Assembly: GCF_014652875.1 (NCBI RefSeq)
Contig: NZ_BMZQ01000002.1
Span: 1,361,501 to 1,425,500, forward strand
Length of the DNA stretch: 64,000 bases
DNA from: Tianweitania populi
GTDB taxonomy: Bacteria > Pseudomonadota > Alphaproteobacteria > Rhizobiales > Rhizobiaceae
Direction: 5' to 3'
Below are positions 51,857 through 59,959 of the stretch, piece by piece. The notes beneath the pieces were generated by a model that worked only from the letters and a program-made list of their open reading frames with translations, did no database searches and had not been told where the DNA came from. Each line of letters starts with the position of its first letter. Position 1 is the stretch's first letter. The position numbers were made by a program, and so were the translations under genes.

Positions 51857-52096
51857 ATGGATAGGCAGCAGAATACCGGTAGGCCGGTGGTGGACAAGAA
51901 AGTGTCGACCGACAAGGCACGGCAGGGAAAAGCTGGCCGGCCAGTGCTCGTCGTGTTGATCGCCGCCTTAGTTCTGGCAGCAATCGCCTGGTTTGCAGCC
52001 GAAATGTTCGGCCAGTCGATCGATCCGCAGCCGGACAATGCACCAGCGCCGTCGACTCAGACCGAACCGGCAGGGAACAGCGGCGTCAACAACTGA
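51857..52096 (+). CDS. Small single-helix membrane protein (79 residues)
   Basis: The protein has a basic N terminus (~1-28), one membrane helix (~30-48: VLVVLIAALVLAAIAWFAA) and a Pro/Gln/Thr-rich periplasmic tail. GGGAG lies before the ATG. No family is recognised. It may belong to the same stress regulon if the degenerate EcfG-like promoter upstream is real. Confidence 0.65.
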   Translation: MDRQQNTGRPVVDKKVSTDKARQGKAGRPVLVVLIAALVLAAIAWFAAEMFGQSIDPQPDNAPAPSTQTEPAGNSGVNN

Positions 52097-52122
52097 TCGG
52101 CCGCCTTTTCGCTACGTTTAAA

Positions 52123-52147
52123 GACGCCCGCTCATTCAGCGGGCGTC
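52123..52147 (-). terminator. Hairpin overlapping the end of the lipid-kinase-like gene
   Basis: GACGCCCGCT (52123-52132) and AGCGGGCGTC (52138-52147) form a perfect 10-bp stem. The stop codon and last codons of the minus-strand gene are inside it. TTTAAA follows on the minus strand. Confidence 0.6.
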
Positions 52148-53034
52148 AGCACTTTCAGCGCACCGGGATGGATCTTGATCACCGTCTCGCGCGCCAGATC
52201 GCCTGACTCGCCGTCCATCACACAACGATAGGGTTTGCGCCGTCGGCCCCGTACGGTCAGCGTCAGCGCCTTCGTTTCATGAATTTCGACCTTGGCATTG
52301 TTCTTCCAGCGCCCGACGGCGAGATTGAACAGGAAGCTGACGATCTCGCGCGAGGTCTGCGCCGTGGTCAGATAAACGCCAAGCACTCCCTCATCGAGCC
52401 GGTCGGCGTAGGGTAGATGGCCTTCTCCAAACAGATTGTTGGTGACGCCAATCCCCGTTGTGCGGGCGATGATCTCGGACTGATCGGTCTTGATCGTGAT
52501 GTTGACGCGCGGCGGCTGGAAAACGGTCAGGAAGGCTGCGCGCAGCGACGCGCGCATCTTACCGACACGCGACGCATATTCCATCTTGTCTCTGAGATCG
52601 ACGAGCTTGGCGTGAAGACCGAGCGAGAATTGGTGCACGAACGGCTTGCCGTTGGCCGAGGCAATGTCGACAGCTTTGACCTGACCCGTGGCGAAGGCGG
52701 TCATCGCCGCATCGAGCCCGAGCGGGATCTTCAAACTGCGCGCGAACAGGTTCATGGTTCCAGCAGGCAGCACCGCCAGGGCCGTGTCGCTGTTCATCAG
52801 GCAGGTTGCGGCTGCCGAGATCGTTCCGTCGCCGCCGCCCGCGATCACGACATCCGCAGCGCCGTCCTTTGAAGCCTTCTCTAGGGCTGAAACAAGCTCC
52901 TTACCGGAGACGATTTCCACCTCCAACGTGTGCCCCGCTTTTTCCAGCGTGGCGCGGCTTCGCTCGGCAAAGGCATCGAGATCGGTGGTGCGCAGCGTGC
53001 CCCCGTCACGATTGAGAACTGCAAGAAAATGCAT
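52132..53034 (-). CDS. Diacylglycerol/lipid kinase family protein
   Basis: The 300-residue protein belongs to the DAGK/YegS/LCB5 lipid kinase family: ATP-binding GGGDGTISAAA (~67-77), LPAGTMNLFARSL (~89-101) and the family block GEGHLPYADRLDEGVLGVYL (~205-224). Substrates in bacteria include diacylglycerol, phosphatidylglycerol and sphingoid bases. It has no membrane helix. No EcfG-type promoter is seen in front of it, although its divergent neighbour has one. Confidence 0.87.
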   Translation of the reverse strand: MHFLAVLNRDGGTLRTTDLDAFAERSRATLEKAGHTLEVEIVSGKELVSALEKASKDGAADVVIAGGGDGTISAAATCLMNSDTALAVLPAGTMNLFARSLKIPLGLDAAMTAFATGQVKAVDIASANGKPFVHQFSLGLHAKLVDLRDKMEYASRVGKMRASLRAAFLTVFQPPRVNITIKTDQSEIIARTTGIGVTNNLFGEGHLPYADRLDEGVLGVYLTTAQTSREIVSFLFNLAVGRWKNNAKVEIHETKALTLTVRGRRRKPYRCVMDGESGDLARETVIKIHPGALKVLTPAE

Positions 53035-53180
53035 CGCCTCGACGTCCTTCTGGTCTGGTGCCGGCCGCCGGACGCGGAGACCTTCACAGAGATAGACAAT
53101 TCAATCGTGGTTGAAGAGTGGGCACACAGAAATTCTATTCGCGGACAAACTTCCGTGTTCCCGAACGAGCCGAACTGGCC

Positions 53181-53205
53181 GGAACGATTTCCGTGACACG
53201 CCGTT
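53181..53205 (+). promoter_or_regulatory. EcfG-type promoter of the PRC-barrel gene
   Basis: GGAAC (53181-53185), 16 bases, CGTT (53202-53205): an exact match 87 bases before the ATG. Confidence 0.75.
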
Positions 53206-53291
53206 TGCTCATCGGAACGGCCGCATCGGATATCCGGTTTAATGGATAATCGCGGTTTGGTCCCTCAAAACACGAACAAGGAGAGCTTACT

Positions 53292-54260
53292 ATGATCCGC
53301 AAGCTTTTAGCTACGACCGCCATCGCATCCGTTATCGCCACCGGCGCTTTCGCGCAGAGCGGCACCACGACTGCACCGGCTACGACCGACGCACCGGCCA
53401 CGACCGCCGCACCGGCAACGCCGGCCGACGCTAACGCCAACGTCAACACCGCCGTCGTGCCAGCTGACGGACAGCTCGCGAGCAACCTGATCGGCGAAAC
53501 AGTTTACAACGGCACGGGCGACGACGCCGAGAACATCGGCAACGTCAACGACCTGATCCTGAGCGACAGCGGCCAGATCGAATCCGTGATCGTCGGCGTC
53601 GGCGGCTTCCTCGGCATCGGTGAAAAGAACGTTGCCCTGTCGTACAGCGACATTGATTGGGCTGAGAAGGACGGCGATCGTTGGATCGTTCTCGCGACCA
53701 CCGCAGACGCGCTGAAGCAGCTGCCTGCCTTCGACCGCCGCGCCTATGACCCGGCCAATGCAAATGCCGCCAACGGCGGTGGCACGGCTACCACGGCAAC
53801 GGGCACGTCGGGAACAGCCATGGCGCCGGCTTCGGGCACGGCTACGACCACCACGGCTCCGGCCGCTGGTACGGCTGCAACGACCGACACGGCTGCGAAC
53901 GACACCGCAGCAGTTGATCGTGCGACGCTGAAGGAAGTTCCGGCAGCAGACCTGACGTCGGAGAACCTCGAAGGCACGACTGTATACGGCGCTGAAGACG
54001 CCAATGTTGGCGATATCGGTGACGTCGTGCTGACCCAGGATGGCAAGGTTGACGCGGTCATCATCGACGTCGGCGGCTTCCTCGGCATCGGCGAGAAGCA
54101 GGTTGCTGTCGGCTTCGACAACCTGAAGTTCATGCAGGACGAGGATGGTGATCGTTACCTCTACACCACCTTCACCAAGGAGCAGCTCGAGTCTCAGCCT
54201 GAGTATGACGAAAGCACCTGGGCAGCTCAGCGTGATCAGCAGCGTTTGATGTCGAAGTAA
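53292..54260 (+). CDS. Periplasmic protein with two PRC-barrel domains
   Basis: The 322-residue protein has a signal peptide (~1-21, GAFAQS), a Thr/Ala/Pro-rich segment (~22-55) and a first PRC-barrel (~60-150). A second low-complexity linker (~155-215) and a second PRC-barrel (~225-305) follow. Both barrels contain the identical GGFLGIGEK motif, showing internal duplication. PRC-barrel proteins of this type are recurrent in alphaproteobacterial stress regulons, but their role is unproven. It has an exact EcfG promoter and a strong terminator. Confidence 0.85.
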   Translation: MIRKLLATTAIASVIATGAFAQSGTTTAPATTDAPATTAAPATPADANANVNTAVVPADGQLASNLIGETVYNGTGDDAENIGNVNDLILSDSGQIESVIVGVGGFLGIGEKNVALSYSDIDWAEKDGDRWIVLATTADALKQLPAFDRRAYDPANANAANGGGTATTATGTSGTAMAPASGTATTTTAPAAGTAATTDTAANDTAAVDRATLKEVPAADLTSENLEGTTVYGAEDANVGDIGDVVLTQDGKVDAVIIDVGGFLGIGEKQVAVGFDNLKFMQDEDGDRYLYTTFTKEQLESQPEYDESTWAAQRDQQRLMSK

Positions 54261-54277
54261 TCTCGACTGAGATCCAC

Positions 54278-54311
54278 AAAGAGCCCGCGCAGCAATGCGC
54301 GGGCTCTTTTT
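54278..54311 (+). terminator. Terminator after the PRC-barrel gene
   Basis: AAAGAGCCCGCGC (54278-54290) pairs with GCGCGGGCTCTTT around a short AGCAAT loop, followed by a T run. Confidence 0.9.
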
Positions 54312-54335
54312 GTGTAGCGGGGGAAGGAAAGAAGC

Positions 54336-54629
54336 ATGGAAGCCAGGACGACGAGGATCGAACGCGAGGATGGTGCCGGCACGAGCCGCTATGTTTATCG
54401 CATCGACGGCGCTGAAGCCGAGTTGACCTTTAGAGAGACCGGCGATGGCCAGATCATCATCGACCACACTGGCGTGCCGGATGCGTTTCGCGGACAGGGG
54501 ATGGGCGCTAAACTCGTCGCGCAAGCAGTGGAAGACGCACGAGCAGCCGGCAAGACCATCATCCCCTCATGTTCGTTCGCAGCCGCCCAGTTCAAGCGGC
54601 ATCCCGAATGGGCGGATGTGCGCGCTTAA
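54336..54629 (+). CDS. Small GNAT-like N-acetyltransferase (YjdJ type)
   Basis: The 97-residue protein has the short GNAT-like fold: a strand region ending ELTFRETGDGQIIIDHTGV, the acetyl-CoA loop FRGQGMGAKLVAQAVEDAR (~51-69), and the conserved IIPSCSFAAAQFKRHPEW end (~76-93). Related proteins are found across bacteria, with uncharacterised substrates. Its TAA stop shares two bases with the TTA complement of the hpt stop inside one CTTAAG. Confidence 0.85.
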   Translation: MEARTTRIEREDGAGTSRYVYRIDGAEAELTFRETGDGQIIIDHTGVPDAFRGQGMGAKLVAQAVEDARAAGKTIIPSCSFAAAQFKRHPEWADVRA

Positions 54630-55168
54630 GCGTCGCCCTTGACGATGCCGACATAAGGCAGCTCGCGGAAGGCGTGGGCGACGTCCATGCCATAGCCGAC
54701 AACGAAATAATCGGGGCAGTTGAAGCCGACATAATCGGCATTGAGATCGATCTGTCGGCGCGACGTCTTGTCCAAAAGCACGGCGAGCGACACGCTGCGT
54801 GCGCCGCGCGACAAAAGAAGGTCACGCGTGAACTTCAGCGTCTTGCCGGATTCCAGGATGTCGTCGACCAGAAGCACGTCGCGGTCGGTCACGTCATTGT
54901 CGATGTCGCGCAGCACGCGCACTTCGCCGCTCGTTGTGCCGGCGCCGTAGGACGAGATGAACATGAACTCGACTTCCGGTGCCGAACCCATCTCGTGCAT
55001 GGCGCGGATCAGGTCGGCCGCGAAAATGAAGGAGCCCTTCAGGATCGAGATGACCAGCAAGTCCTTGTATTCGTGCGCGGTGATTTCCTTGGCCAGTTCG
55101 AGGTTGCGGCGCGCGATCTCGTCGGCGCTGAACAGAACCTCGATGTCTTTTTGGCGAACAACCGGCAT
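54626..55168 (-). CDS. hpt: Hypoxanthine phosphoribosyltransferase
   Basis: Hpt salvages hypoxanthine (and guanine) with PRPP to IMP/GMP. The 180-residue protein has the PRPP-binding motif VLLVDDILESGKT (~98-110), the ISILKGSFIFAADL loop and the C-terminal YVGFNCPDYFVVGYGMD. PurA for AMP synthesis is also encoded in this window. The stop overlaps the stop of the convergent GNAT-like gene. Confidence 0.95.
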   Translation of the reverse strand: MPVVRQKDIEVLFSADEIARRNLELAKEITAHEYKDLLVISILKGSFIFAADLIRAMHEMGSAPEVEFMFISSYGAGTTSGEVRVLRDIDNDVTDRDVLLVDDILESGKTLKFTRDLLLSRGARSVSLAVLLDKTSRRQIDLNADYVGFNCPDYFVVGYGMDVAHAFRELPYVGIVKGDA

Positions 55169-55225
55169 GAAACCTCACTCAATCAAGCGACCCGCCAATT
55201 CGGGCGGGGAAAACAACAAACCCGC

Positions 55226-55828
55226 CTAGGTGGCGGGCTGCAATGTGACTGCGACCGATCTTACTCCGCCCGGCGGCACCCGCAACCGGCTGGAAAACAG
55301 ATAAAGGTCGCCAGCCGCAACCGGCTGCGCGTTGGTGGATAGCGTATAGCGCGTCACAGCGCCATCCAGTGCGGTCACTGCAATGGCGATTGGCGGCATG
55401 GCCGCAGCACTTGGGCCGGCATTGCGGGCTTCGCCGTCCACCATCAGCGTGGAAAGCTCCGCATGGGTTTCGACGCGGCTTTCCACATGGGCGATGGCGA
55501 GCTTGGGCTGCGCGCCCATCGCGAAACTGCTTGGCACCAGCGCATGGCCGCCCGAAATCCAGAAGGCGGAGACCACCAAGGTCAGGCCGGCCGTCCAGAA
55601 AACCGCGCCGCCCCGACGCGATCCCGCTGGCTGCGGCTGGTTCTGCAGAACACCGAGCCTTGGATTTTGCTGTGTTTCCAAAGGCGCAGCAGGAGCTCGT
55701 ACTACTTCTTCAGCGTTCTCGATGATCTCGGCGTCGATCACCTCACGGACGGGCTTGGGCAGTCCGCGGCGTACGGCAGCTGTCATGATTTCGCCGGAAA
55801 CCAAGCGTGGTGTCGGGTCGACTCTCAT
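55226..55828 (-). CDS. Membrane protein of unknown function next to ftsE
   Basis: The 200-residue protein has a charged N-terminal half (~1-70), one membrane helix (~76-94: AVFWTAGLTLVVSAFWISGG) and a C-terminal domain (~125-200) of beta character with VDGEARNAGPSAAAMPPIAI. This part resembles the DUF3426/FxLYD-like part of zinc-ribbon membrane proteins often found at this site. The N-terminal CxxC zinc ribbon of those proteins is not visible here, so either it was lost or this is another family. AGGAGG precedes the ATG. Confidence 0.65.
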   Translation of the reverse strand: MRVDPTPRLVSGEIMTAAVRRGLPKPVREVIDAEIIENAEEVVRAPAAPLETQQNPRLGVLQNQPQPAGSRRGGAVFWTAGLTLVVSAFWISGGHALVPSSFAMGAQPKLAIAHVESRVETHAELSTLMVDGEARNAGPSAAAMPPIAIAVTALDGAVTRYTLSTNAQPVAAGDLYLFSSRLRVPPGGVRSVAVTLQPAT

Positions 55829-55901
55829 GATGCGCTGGCCTCCTGAATCGCACGCAGGCGTAAAGCGGAATGGTTAACGAAATACGTTTACCGCTCGTTG
55901 C

Positions 55902-55916
55902 TTAACGTCGCCTTAA
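55902..55916 (+). promoter_or_regulatory. CtrA-type site upstream of ftsEX
   Basis: TTAA (55902-55905), CGTCGCC, TTAA (55913-55916), extended on the right to TTAACCAT: an exact TTAA-N7-TTAA, 70 bases before ftsE. It lies in the divergent region shared with the unknown membrane protein gene. Confidence 0.62.
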
Positions 55917-55985
55917 CCATGCCCGTCCGATGCTGGGCGGCAGCCGGTTGGCTGAAGCTGAAACCCAAAGGACCAAAAAGCACCC

Positions 55986-56645
55986 GTGTTCCGCTTCGAA
56001 AATGTCGGCCTGCGTTATGGAATGGGACCGGAAATCCTGCGCGATATTTCGCTGCATATTCCCGAACGCTCCTTCCAGTTCCTGACCGGGCCATCCGGCG
56101 CGGGCAAGACGACCTTGCTGCGGTTGCTGTTTCTGGCGCTGAAGCCGACGCGCGGGCTGATCACAGTGTTCGGCAAGGATCGCGCGCTGATCACCCGAAA
56201 GGAGCTGCCGCACTTGCGCCGCCGCATCGGCGTGGTGTTCCAAGATTTCCGTCTGCTCGACCATATGACGACCTATGAGAATGTCGCTCTCCCACTGCGC
56301 ATTCGCGGGCGCGATGAATCGAGCTACCGCGACGACGTGATCGATCTCCTGAAATGGGTGGGCTTGGGCGAGCGCATGCATGTGCTGCCGCCAATCTTGT
56401 CCGGCGGTGAAAAGCAGCGCGCGGCCATTGCCCGCGCCCTGATCGAACAGCCCGAAATCCTGCTGGCCGACGAGCCCACCGGCAATGTCGATCCGCCGCT
56501 CGCCCGCCGTTTGCTGCGTCTGTTCATCGAACTCAACCGCCTCGGCACGGCCGTGGTGATCGCTACGCATGACCTGCAGCTGATGGAGCAGGTCGACGCG
56601 CGCCGCATGATCCTGTCGGAAGGGCGGCTCGACGTTCATGACTGA
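55986..56645 (+). CDS. ftsE: Cell-division ABC ATPase FtsE
   Basis: FtsE with FtsX activates peptidoglycan hydrolysis at the division site. The start is GTG at 55986 (VFRFENVGLRYG), with no strong ribosome-binding site. The 219-residue protein has Walker A GPSGAGKTT (~35-43), signature LSGGEKQRAAIARALI and Walker B ILLADEPTGNVD. It overlaps ftsX by 8 bases. The CtrA-type site upstream suggests cell-cycle control. Confidence 0.95.
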   Translation: MFRFENVGLRYGMGPEILRDISLHIPERSFQFLTGPSGAGKTTLLRLLFLALKPTRGLITVFGKDRALITRKELPHLRRRIGVVFQDFRLLDHMTTYENVALPLRIRGRDESSYRDDVIDLLKWVGLGERMHVLPPILSGGEKQRAAIARALIEQPEILLADEPTGNVDPPLARRLLRLFIELNRLGTAVVIATHDLQLMEQVDARRMILSEGRLDVHD

Positions 56646-57657
56646 GAGCCATGATCACTTCGACGACGCAGGCCTGGGCGACAACCAGCACACGGCGGCG
56701 CGTCCCGGCCGCGTGACCGCATCGCCTGCGCCACCGCGCCGACGCACCGCGCCGATCGTACCGGAACAAAACATCGCCGGCCGCGCGCTGATCTTCGTGA
56801 TCGCGATCATGACCTTTCTGTCCTGCCTCACGCTCGGCGCGGTTTCCCTCGTGCGCGACACCGCTTCCATGTGGGAAAGCCAGATTTCGCGCGAAGCGAC
56901 GATCCAGATCCGGCCGCGCGAAGGGCTGGACATGGAACAGGCGCTGGTTGACGCCAGCCGCATTGCTTCAGGCTTTGCCGGCGTCCGCAGCGCCACGGTT
57001 GTGGACCGCGCCGCGACCTCGCGTCTGCTGGAGCCGTGGCTCGGAACCGGTCTCAACATCGACGACCTTCCAGTGCCGCGCCTCGTCGTGGTGACGATCG
57101 ATGAATCCAATCCGCCGGATTTCGGCTCCATGCGCAGCCTGCTGGCGTCCGAGATCCCGACCTCGTCCTTGGATGATCACCGCACCTGGGTAGACCGGCT
57201 CGTGGCCATGGCGCGCACAACCGTGACGATCGGTCTGGCGGTTCTGGTGCTGATGTTGTCGGCCACCGTTCTGTCCGTTGTGTTCGCCACGCGTGGGGCA
57301 ATGGCGGGCAATGGTCACATCATCGAAGTGCTGCATTTCGTCGGGGCCGAGGCGCGCTTCATCGCTGCCGAGTTCCGCCGCCACTTCCTGCTTACGGGCA
57401 TGAAGGGCGCGCTGGTAGGCGGCGTTCTCGCGATGCTGGTTTTTCTCGGCTTCGGCTGGTGGTCGTCACGCAATTTGGCGACGCCGGAAGCCGATCAGGC
57501 GACCGCTTTGTTCGGCAATTTCGCCATCGGCATGTCGGGTTATCTCGGCGTCGGTTTGATCGTGCTCTTGATCGGCGCGCTGACCGCAGCCACCAGCCAT
57601 TTCACTGTGGTCCGCTACCTCAGCGAAATGGATCTGTCCCAGCAAGCTTCGGAATAG
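56638..57657 (+). CDS. ftsX: Cell-division membrane protein FtsX
   Basis: FtsX is the membrane partner of FtsE. The 339-residue protein has a cytoplasmic N-terminal tail (~1-45), a first membrane helix (~48-70: ALIFVIAIMTFLSCLTLGAV), a periplasmic domain (~75-185) and three further helices (~195-225, ~250-280 and ~300-325). It lacks direct ATPase motifs, as expected. The start overlaps ftsE by 8 bases, indicating translational coupling. Confidence 0.94.
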   Translation: MTESHDHFDDAGLGDNQHTAARPGRVTASPAPPRRRTAPIVPEQNIAGRALIFVIAIMTFLSCLTLGAVSLVRDTASMWESQISREATIQIRPREGLDMEQALVDASRIASGFAGVRSATVVDRAATSRLLEPWLGTGLNIDDLPVPRLVVVTIDESNPPDFGSMRSLLASEIPTSSLDDHRTWVDRLVAMARTTVTIGLAVLVLMLSATVLSVVFATRGAMAGNGHIIEVLHFVGAEARFIAAEFRRHFLLTGMKGALVGGVLAMLVFLGFGWWSSRNLATPEADQATALFGNFAIGMSGYLGVGLIVLLIGALTAATSHFTVVRYLSEMDLSQQASE

Positions 57658-57722
57658 GACGATGCTGTACAACCACCTTGTTGCAGCGGAGCGAATTTCC
57701 TCGGCGAACGTTCGAGGATAGA

Positions 57723-58427
57723 ATGAGCGTGATGAAGAGCATGGAAGGAGACCGGGCGACCCAACGGGGCCTGGATGTGCTGCGGCAAGGTCAGCCGCAA
57801 ACCCGCCGCCGCGTGCCGCGCATCCTGCGCTGGATCGTCTCGCTCTGCTTGTTTGCAGCCTTCATGCTGGGTGTCGGCTTCCTCGCTTTTGCGACCCATG
57901 TCGCCACGCTGGATACCCCGCAGGATCCACGAAAGGCGGACGCCATCATCGTCTTGACCGGCGGGCTTTACCGGCTCGATGCCGGCGTCAATCTCCTGAA
58001 CGACGGCAAAGGTGAGCGCCTGCTGATCAGCGGCGTCAATCCCAAAGCCGGACGCGATGATCTCCGTTTGGCGACCGGCGGAGACCGCAAGCTGTTTTCC
58101 TGCTGCGTCGACATCGATCACGCAGCGCTCGATACGATCGGCAATGCGGAAGAAAGCGGCAAGTGGATGCAAACGCATCATTATAACAGCGTCATCCTCG
58201 TTACCAATAACTACCACATGCCCCGCAGCCTGCTGGAAATGCGCCGTATCCTGCGCGGCGTCGAGATCCAGCCTTATCCCGTGGTCAACACCAATCTGAG
58301 CGATGGCAGCTGGATGACCGATCCGGACGCGCTTCGGGTGATCGCCACCGAATATGCTAAATTCCTTGCAGCCCTTGCTCGCGGCTGGACCGGTATGGCG
58401 GACGGTTCGACCACGGCCAACGGCTGA
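57723..58427 (+). CDS. YdcF/DUF218-family membrane protein
   Basis: ATG 57723 follows GAGGATA. The 234-residue protein has one membrane helix (~36-57) and a DUF218 domain: ADAIIVLTGGLYRLDAGVNLL (~72-92), GERLLISGVNP (~96-106), VILVTNNYHMPRSLLEMRRIL (~161-181). DUF218 proteins such as SanA/ElyC act in envelope barrier function. It follows ftsX by 65 bases and is probably cotranscribed with it and with the acyltransferase gene. Confidence 0.87.
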   Translation: MSVMKSMEGDRATQRGLDVLRQGQPQTRRRVPRILRWIVSLCLFAAFMLGVGFLAFATHVATLDTPQDPRKADAIIVLTGGLYRLDAGVNLLNDGKGERLLISGVNPKAGRDDLRLATGGDRKLFSCCVDIDHAALDTIGNAEESGKWMQTHHYNSVILVTNNYHMPRSLLEMRRILRGVEIQPYPVVNTNLSDGSWMTDPDALRVIATEYAKFLAALARGWTGMADGSTTANG

Positions 58428-58529
58428 TCGCAGTCCGTTGGCCCTCGTTACGGCATTTCTGACCAGACAGGCCATTCCACTCGGGACCGAAATGCTCTAC
58501 CCAGCAAGCCCCTCCTGCTGGCCCGCCGC

Positions 58530-59321
58530 ATGACCGCAATCCGCTCCTTCCTGTATAACGTCGCCTTTTACGTGAACCTCATCGTCTTGATGATCGTGTT
58601 CACGCCAATCTATTTCGTGCTGCCGCGCTTGAAAGCCTGGTTCGTGCCGAAGTTCTGGGCGCGATCGAGCCTCTGGTTGCAACACGTCATCGCCGGCACG
58701 AAGAGCGAGATCACTGGCGTGGAGAACCTGCCGAACACGTCGTTCATCCTTGCGCCGAAGCATCAATCCTTCTGGGACGTGCTGGCCTTCTTCCCGTACC
58801 TCAAGGATCCCCTGTTCATCCTCAAGCGCGAGCTGATGTGGATCCCTTTGTTCGGCTGGTATGTCGCCAAAATGCAGATGGTGCCGGTCAATCGTGGCGA
58901 GCGCGCCAAGGCGCTGCGCGCCGTTGTTGCCGCGACATCAAAGGAGATGGAACGCAACCGGCAGCTCATCATCTATCCCGAAGGGACCCGCCGCGCCCCT
59001 GGCGACGAGCCGGCCTATAAGTGGGGCATTGCCGAGCTTTACAGCAAGCTGAACGTACCTGTCGTACCGGTTGCCCATGCCGCTGGTCTTTATTGGCCGC
59101 GCCGCAAGTTCCTGCGCTATCCCGGCACGATCCATGCGCGGTTCCTGCCGCCGATCCCGCCCGGCCTCGATCGCAAGGCGTTTCTGGAGCGGTTGATCGC
59201 GGAAACGGAAGCTGCCTGCGATCAGATGCTGATTGAGGCCGCCACCGGTCCCAACCCGCCGCCCTTGCCGCCAACGGCTTTGAAGCGGCTGGGCGAACTC
59301 GGCGTTTCCGTTACGCGCTGA
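58530..59321 (+). CDS. 1-acyl-sn-glycerol-3-phosphate acyltransferase (PlsC-like)
   Basis: The 263-residue protein is a membrane acyltransferase that makes phosphatidic acid or a related lipid. It has one or two N-terminal helices (~8-30), the catalytic H-x4-D motif in KHQSFWD (~77-83), the glycerol-binding IIYPEGTRRAPG (~147-158) and PVVPVAHAAG. A ChaC-like gene converges on it and overlaps its last 11 bases. The cluster ftsE-ftsX-ydcF-plsC occurs together in related genomes and suggests a shared envelope role. Confidence 0.9.
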   Translation: MTAIRSFLYNVAFYVNLIVLMIVFTPIYFVLPRLKAWFVPKFWARSSLWLQHVIAGTKSEITGVENLPNTSFILAPKHQSFWDVLAFFPYLKDPLFILKRELMWIPLFGWYVAKMQMVPVNRGERAKALRAVVAATSKEMERNRQLIIYPEGTRRAPGDEPAYKWGIAELYSKLNVPVVPVAHAAGLYWPRRKFLRYPGTIHARFLPPIPPGLDRKAFLERLIAETEAACDQMLIEAATGPNPPPLPPTALKRLGELGVSVTR

Positions 59322-59847
59322 CGCTTGTAGCCTGCGGCAACAAGGCAGCCACTTCCTCCAGCCACGGATCGCGTATGCGCAAGGCGCGCAGATGCTCCAC
59401 CGTGTTGAGGACGTAATCTTCGTTGGGGCCGGAATAGCCCTTGGCGCCGGAAACAATCGCCGCCGCCTCACGCGCTTCGAGCGTACCGGCATAATGCGGG
59501 TGCTCCCGGTCGACGACGTAGGTCAGCGCAGACACGCGGTAGCCATCGCTCAACGTCACGGTCAAAATGCGCTCGCGATAAACATGCGTCACCAATTCGC
59601 GTTCGCGTAGATAGGCGATGACTTCGTCTCGCAGGGCACCAGGCACGCGAAATGCGAGACCGATGCAGGAGCCGCCGCGATCGAGGCCGAGCACCAGACC
59701 CTTTCGTTCGCGCGTTCCCCGGTGGCCGGTTGAAAGGACGCAAAGCGAGCGCCGAAACCCGTGCAAACGGGCGCGTCTTGTTTCCACATGCGCAAAGCCC
59801 GGCCGCCAAATCAACGAACCGTAGCCAAACACCCAAAAATCGCCCAT
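59311..59847 (-). CDS. ChaC-like gamma-glutamylcyclotransferase (paralogue 2)
   Basis: ATG 59847 gives a 178-residue protein starting MGDFWVFGYGSLIWRPGF, so the active-site loop is at residues 4-16. The frame is open 63 codons further but would run into the promoter and start region of the divergent gene at 59960. Later motifs are FRRSLCVLSTGHRGTRERKGLVLGL and DYVLNTVEHLRALRI. It is shorter than paralogue 1 (232 residues) because it lacks the N-terminal ~50 residues. The gene overlaps plsC by 11 bases. Confidence 0.9.
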   Translation of the reverse strand: MGDFWVFGYGSLIWRPGFAHVETRRARLHGFRRSLCVLSTGHRGTRERKGLVLGLDRGGSCIGLAFRVPGALRDEVIAYLRERELVTHVYRERILTVTLSDGYRVSALTYVVDREHPHYAGTLEAREAAAIVSGAKGYSGPNEDYVLNTVEHLRALRIRDPWLEEVAALLPQATSVSA

Positions 59848-59959
59848 ATCGCCGGAAGAGATGGCTTGTAAACTCCCGCAAGGATTCGAGCCGTTCGCCA
59901 GGTCCAAACCCAGCCACACCGATCTTCCCACTATTCGATAAGAAAAAGCAGACCTTTCC

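Noticed and set aside
53216-53241. A second EcfG promoter before the PRC-barrel gene
   Set aside because: GGAAC is present, but the -10 reads GGTT with a 17-base spacer. It is kept only as a weak possibility because the exact site lies just upstream.
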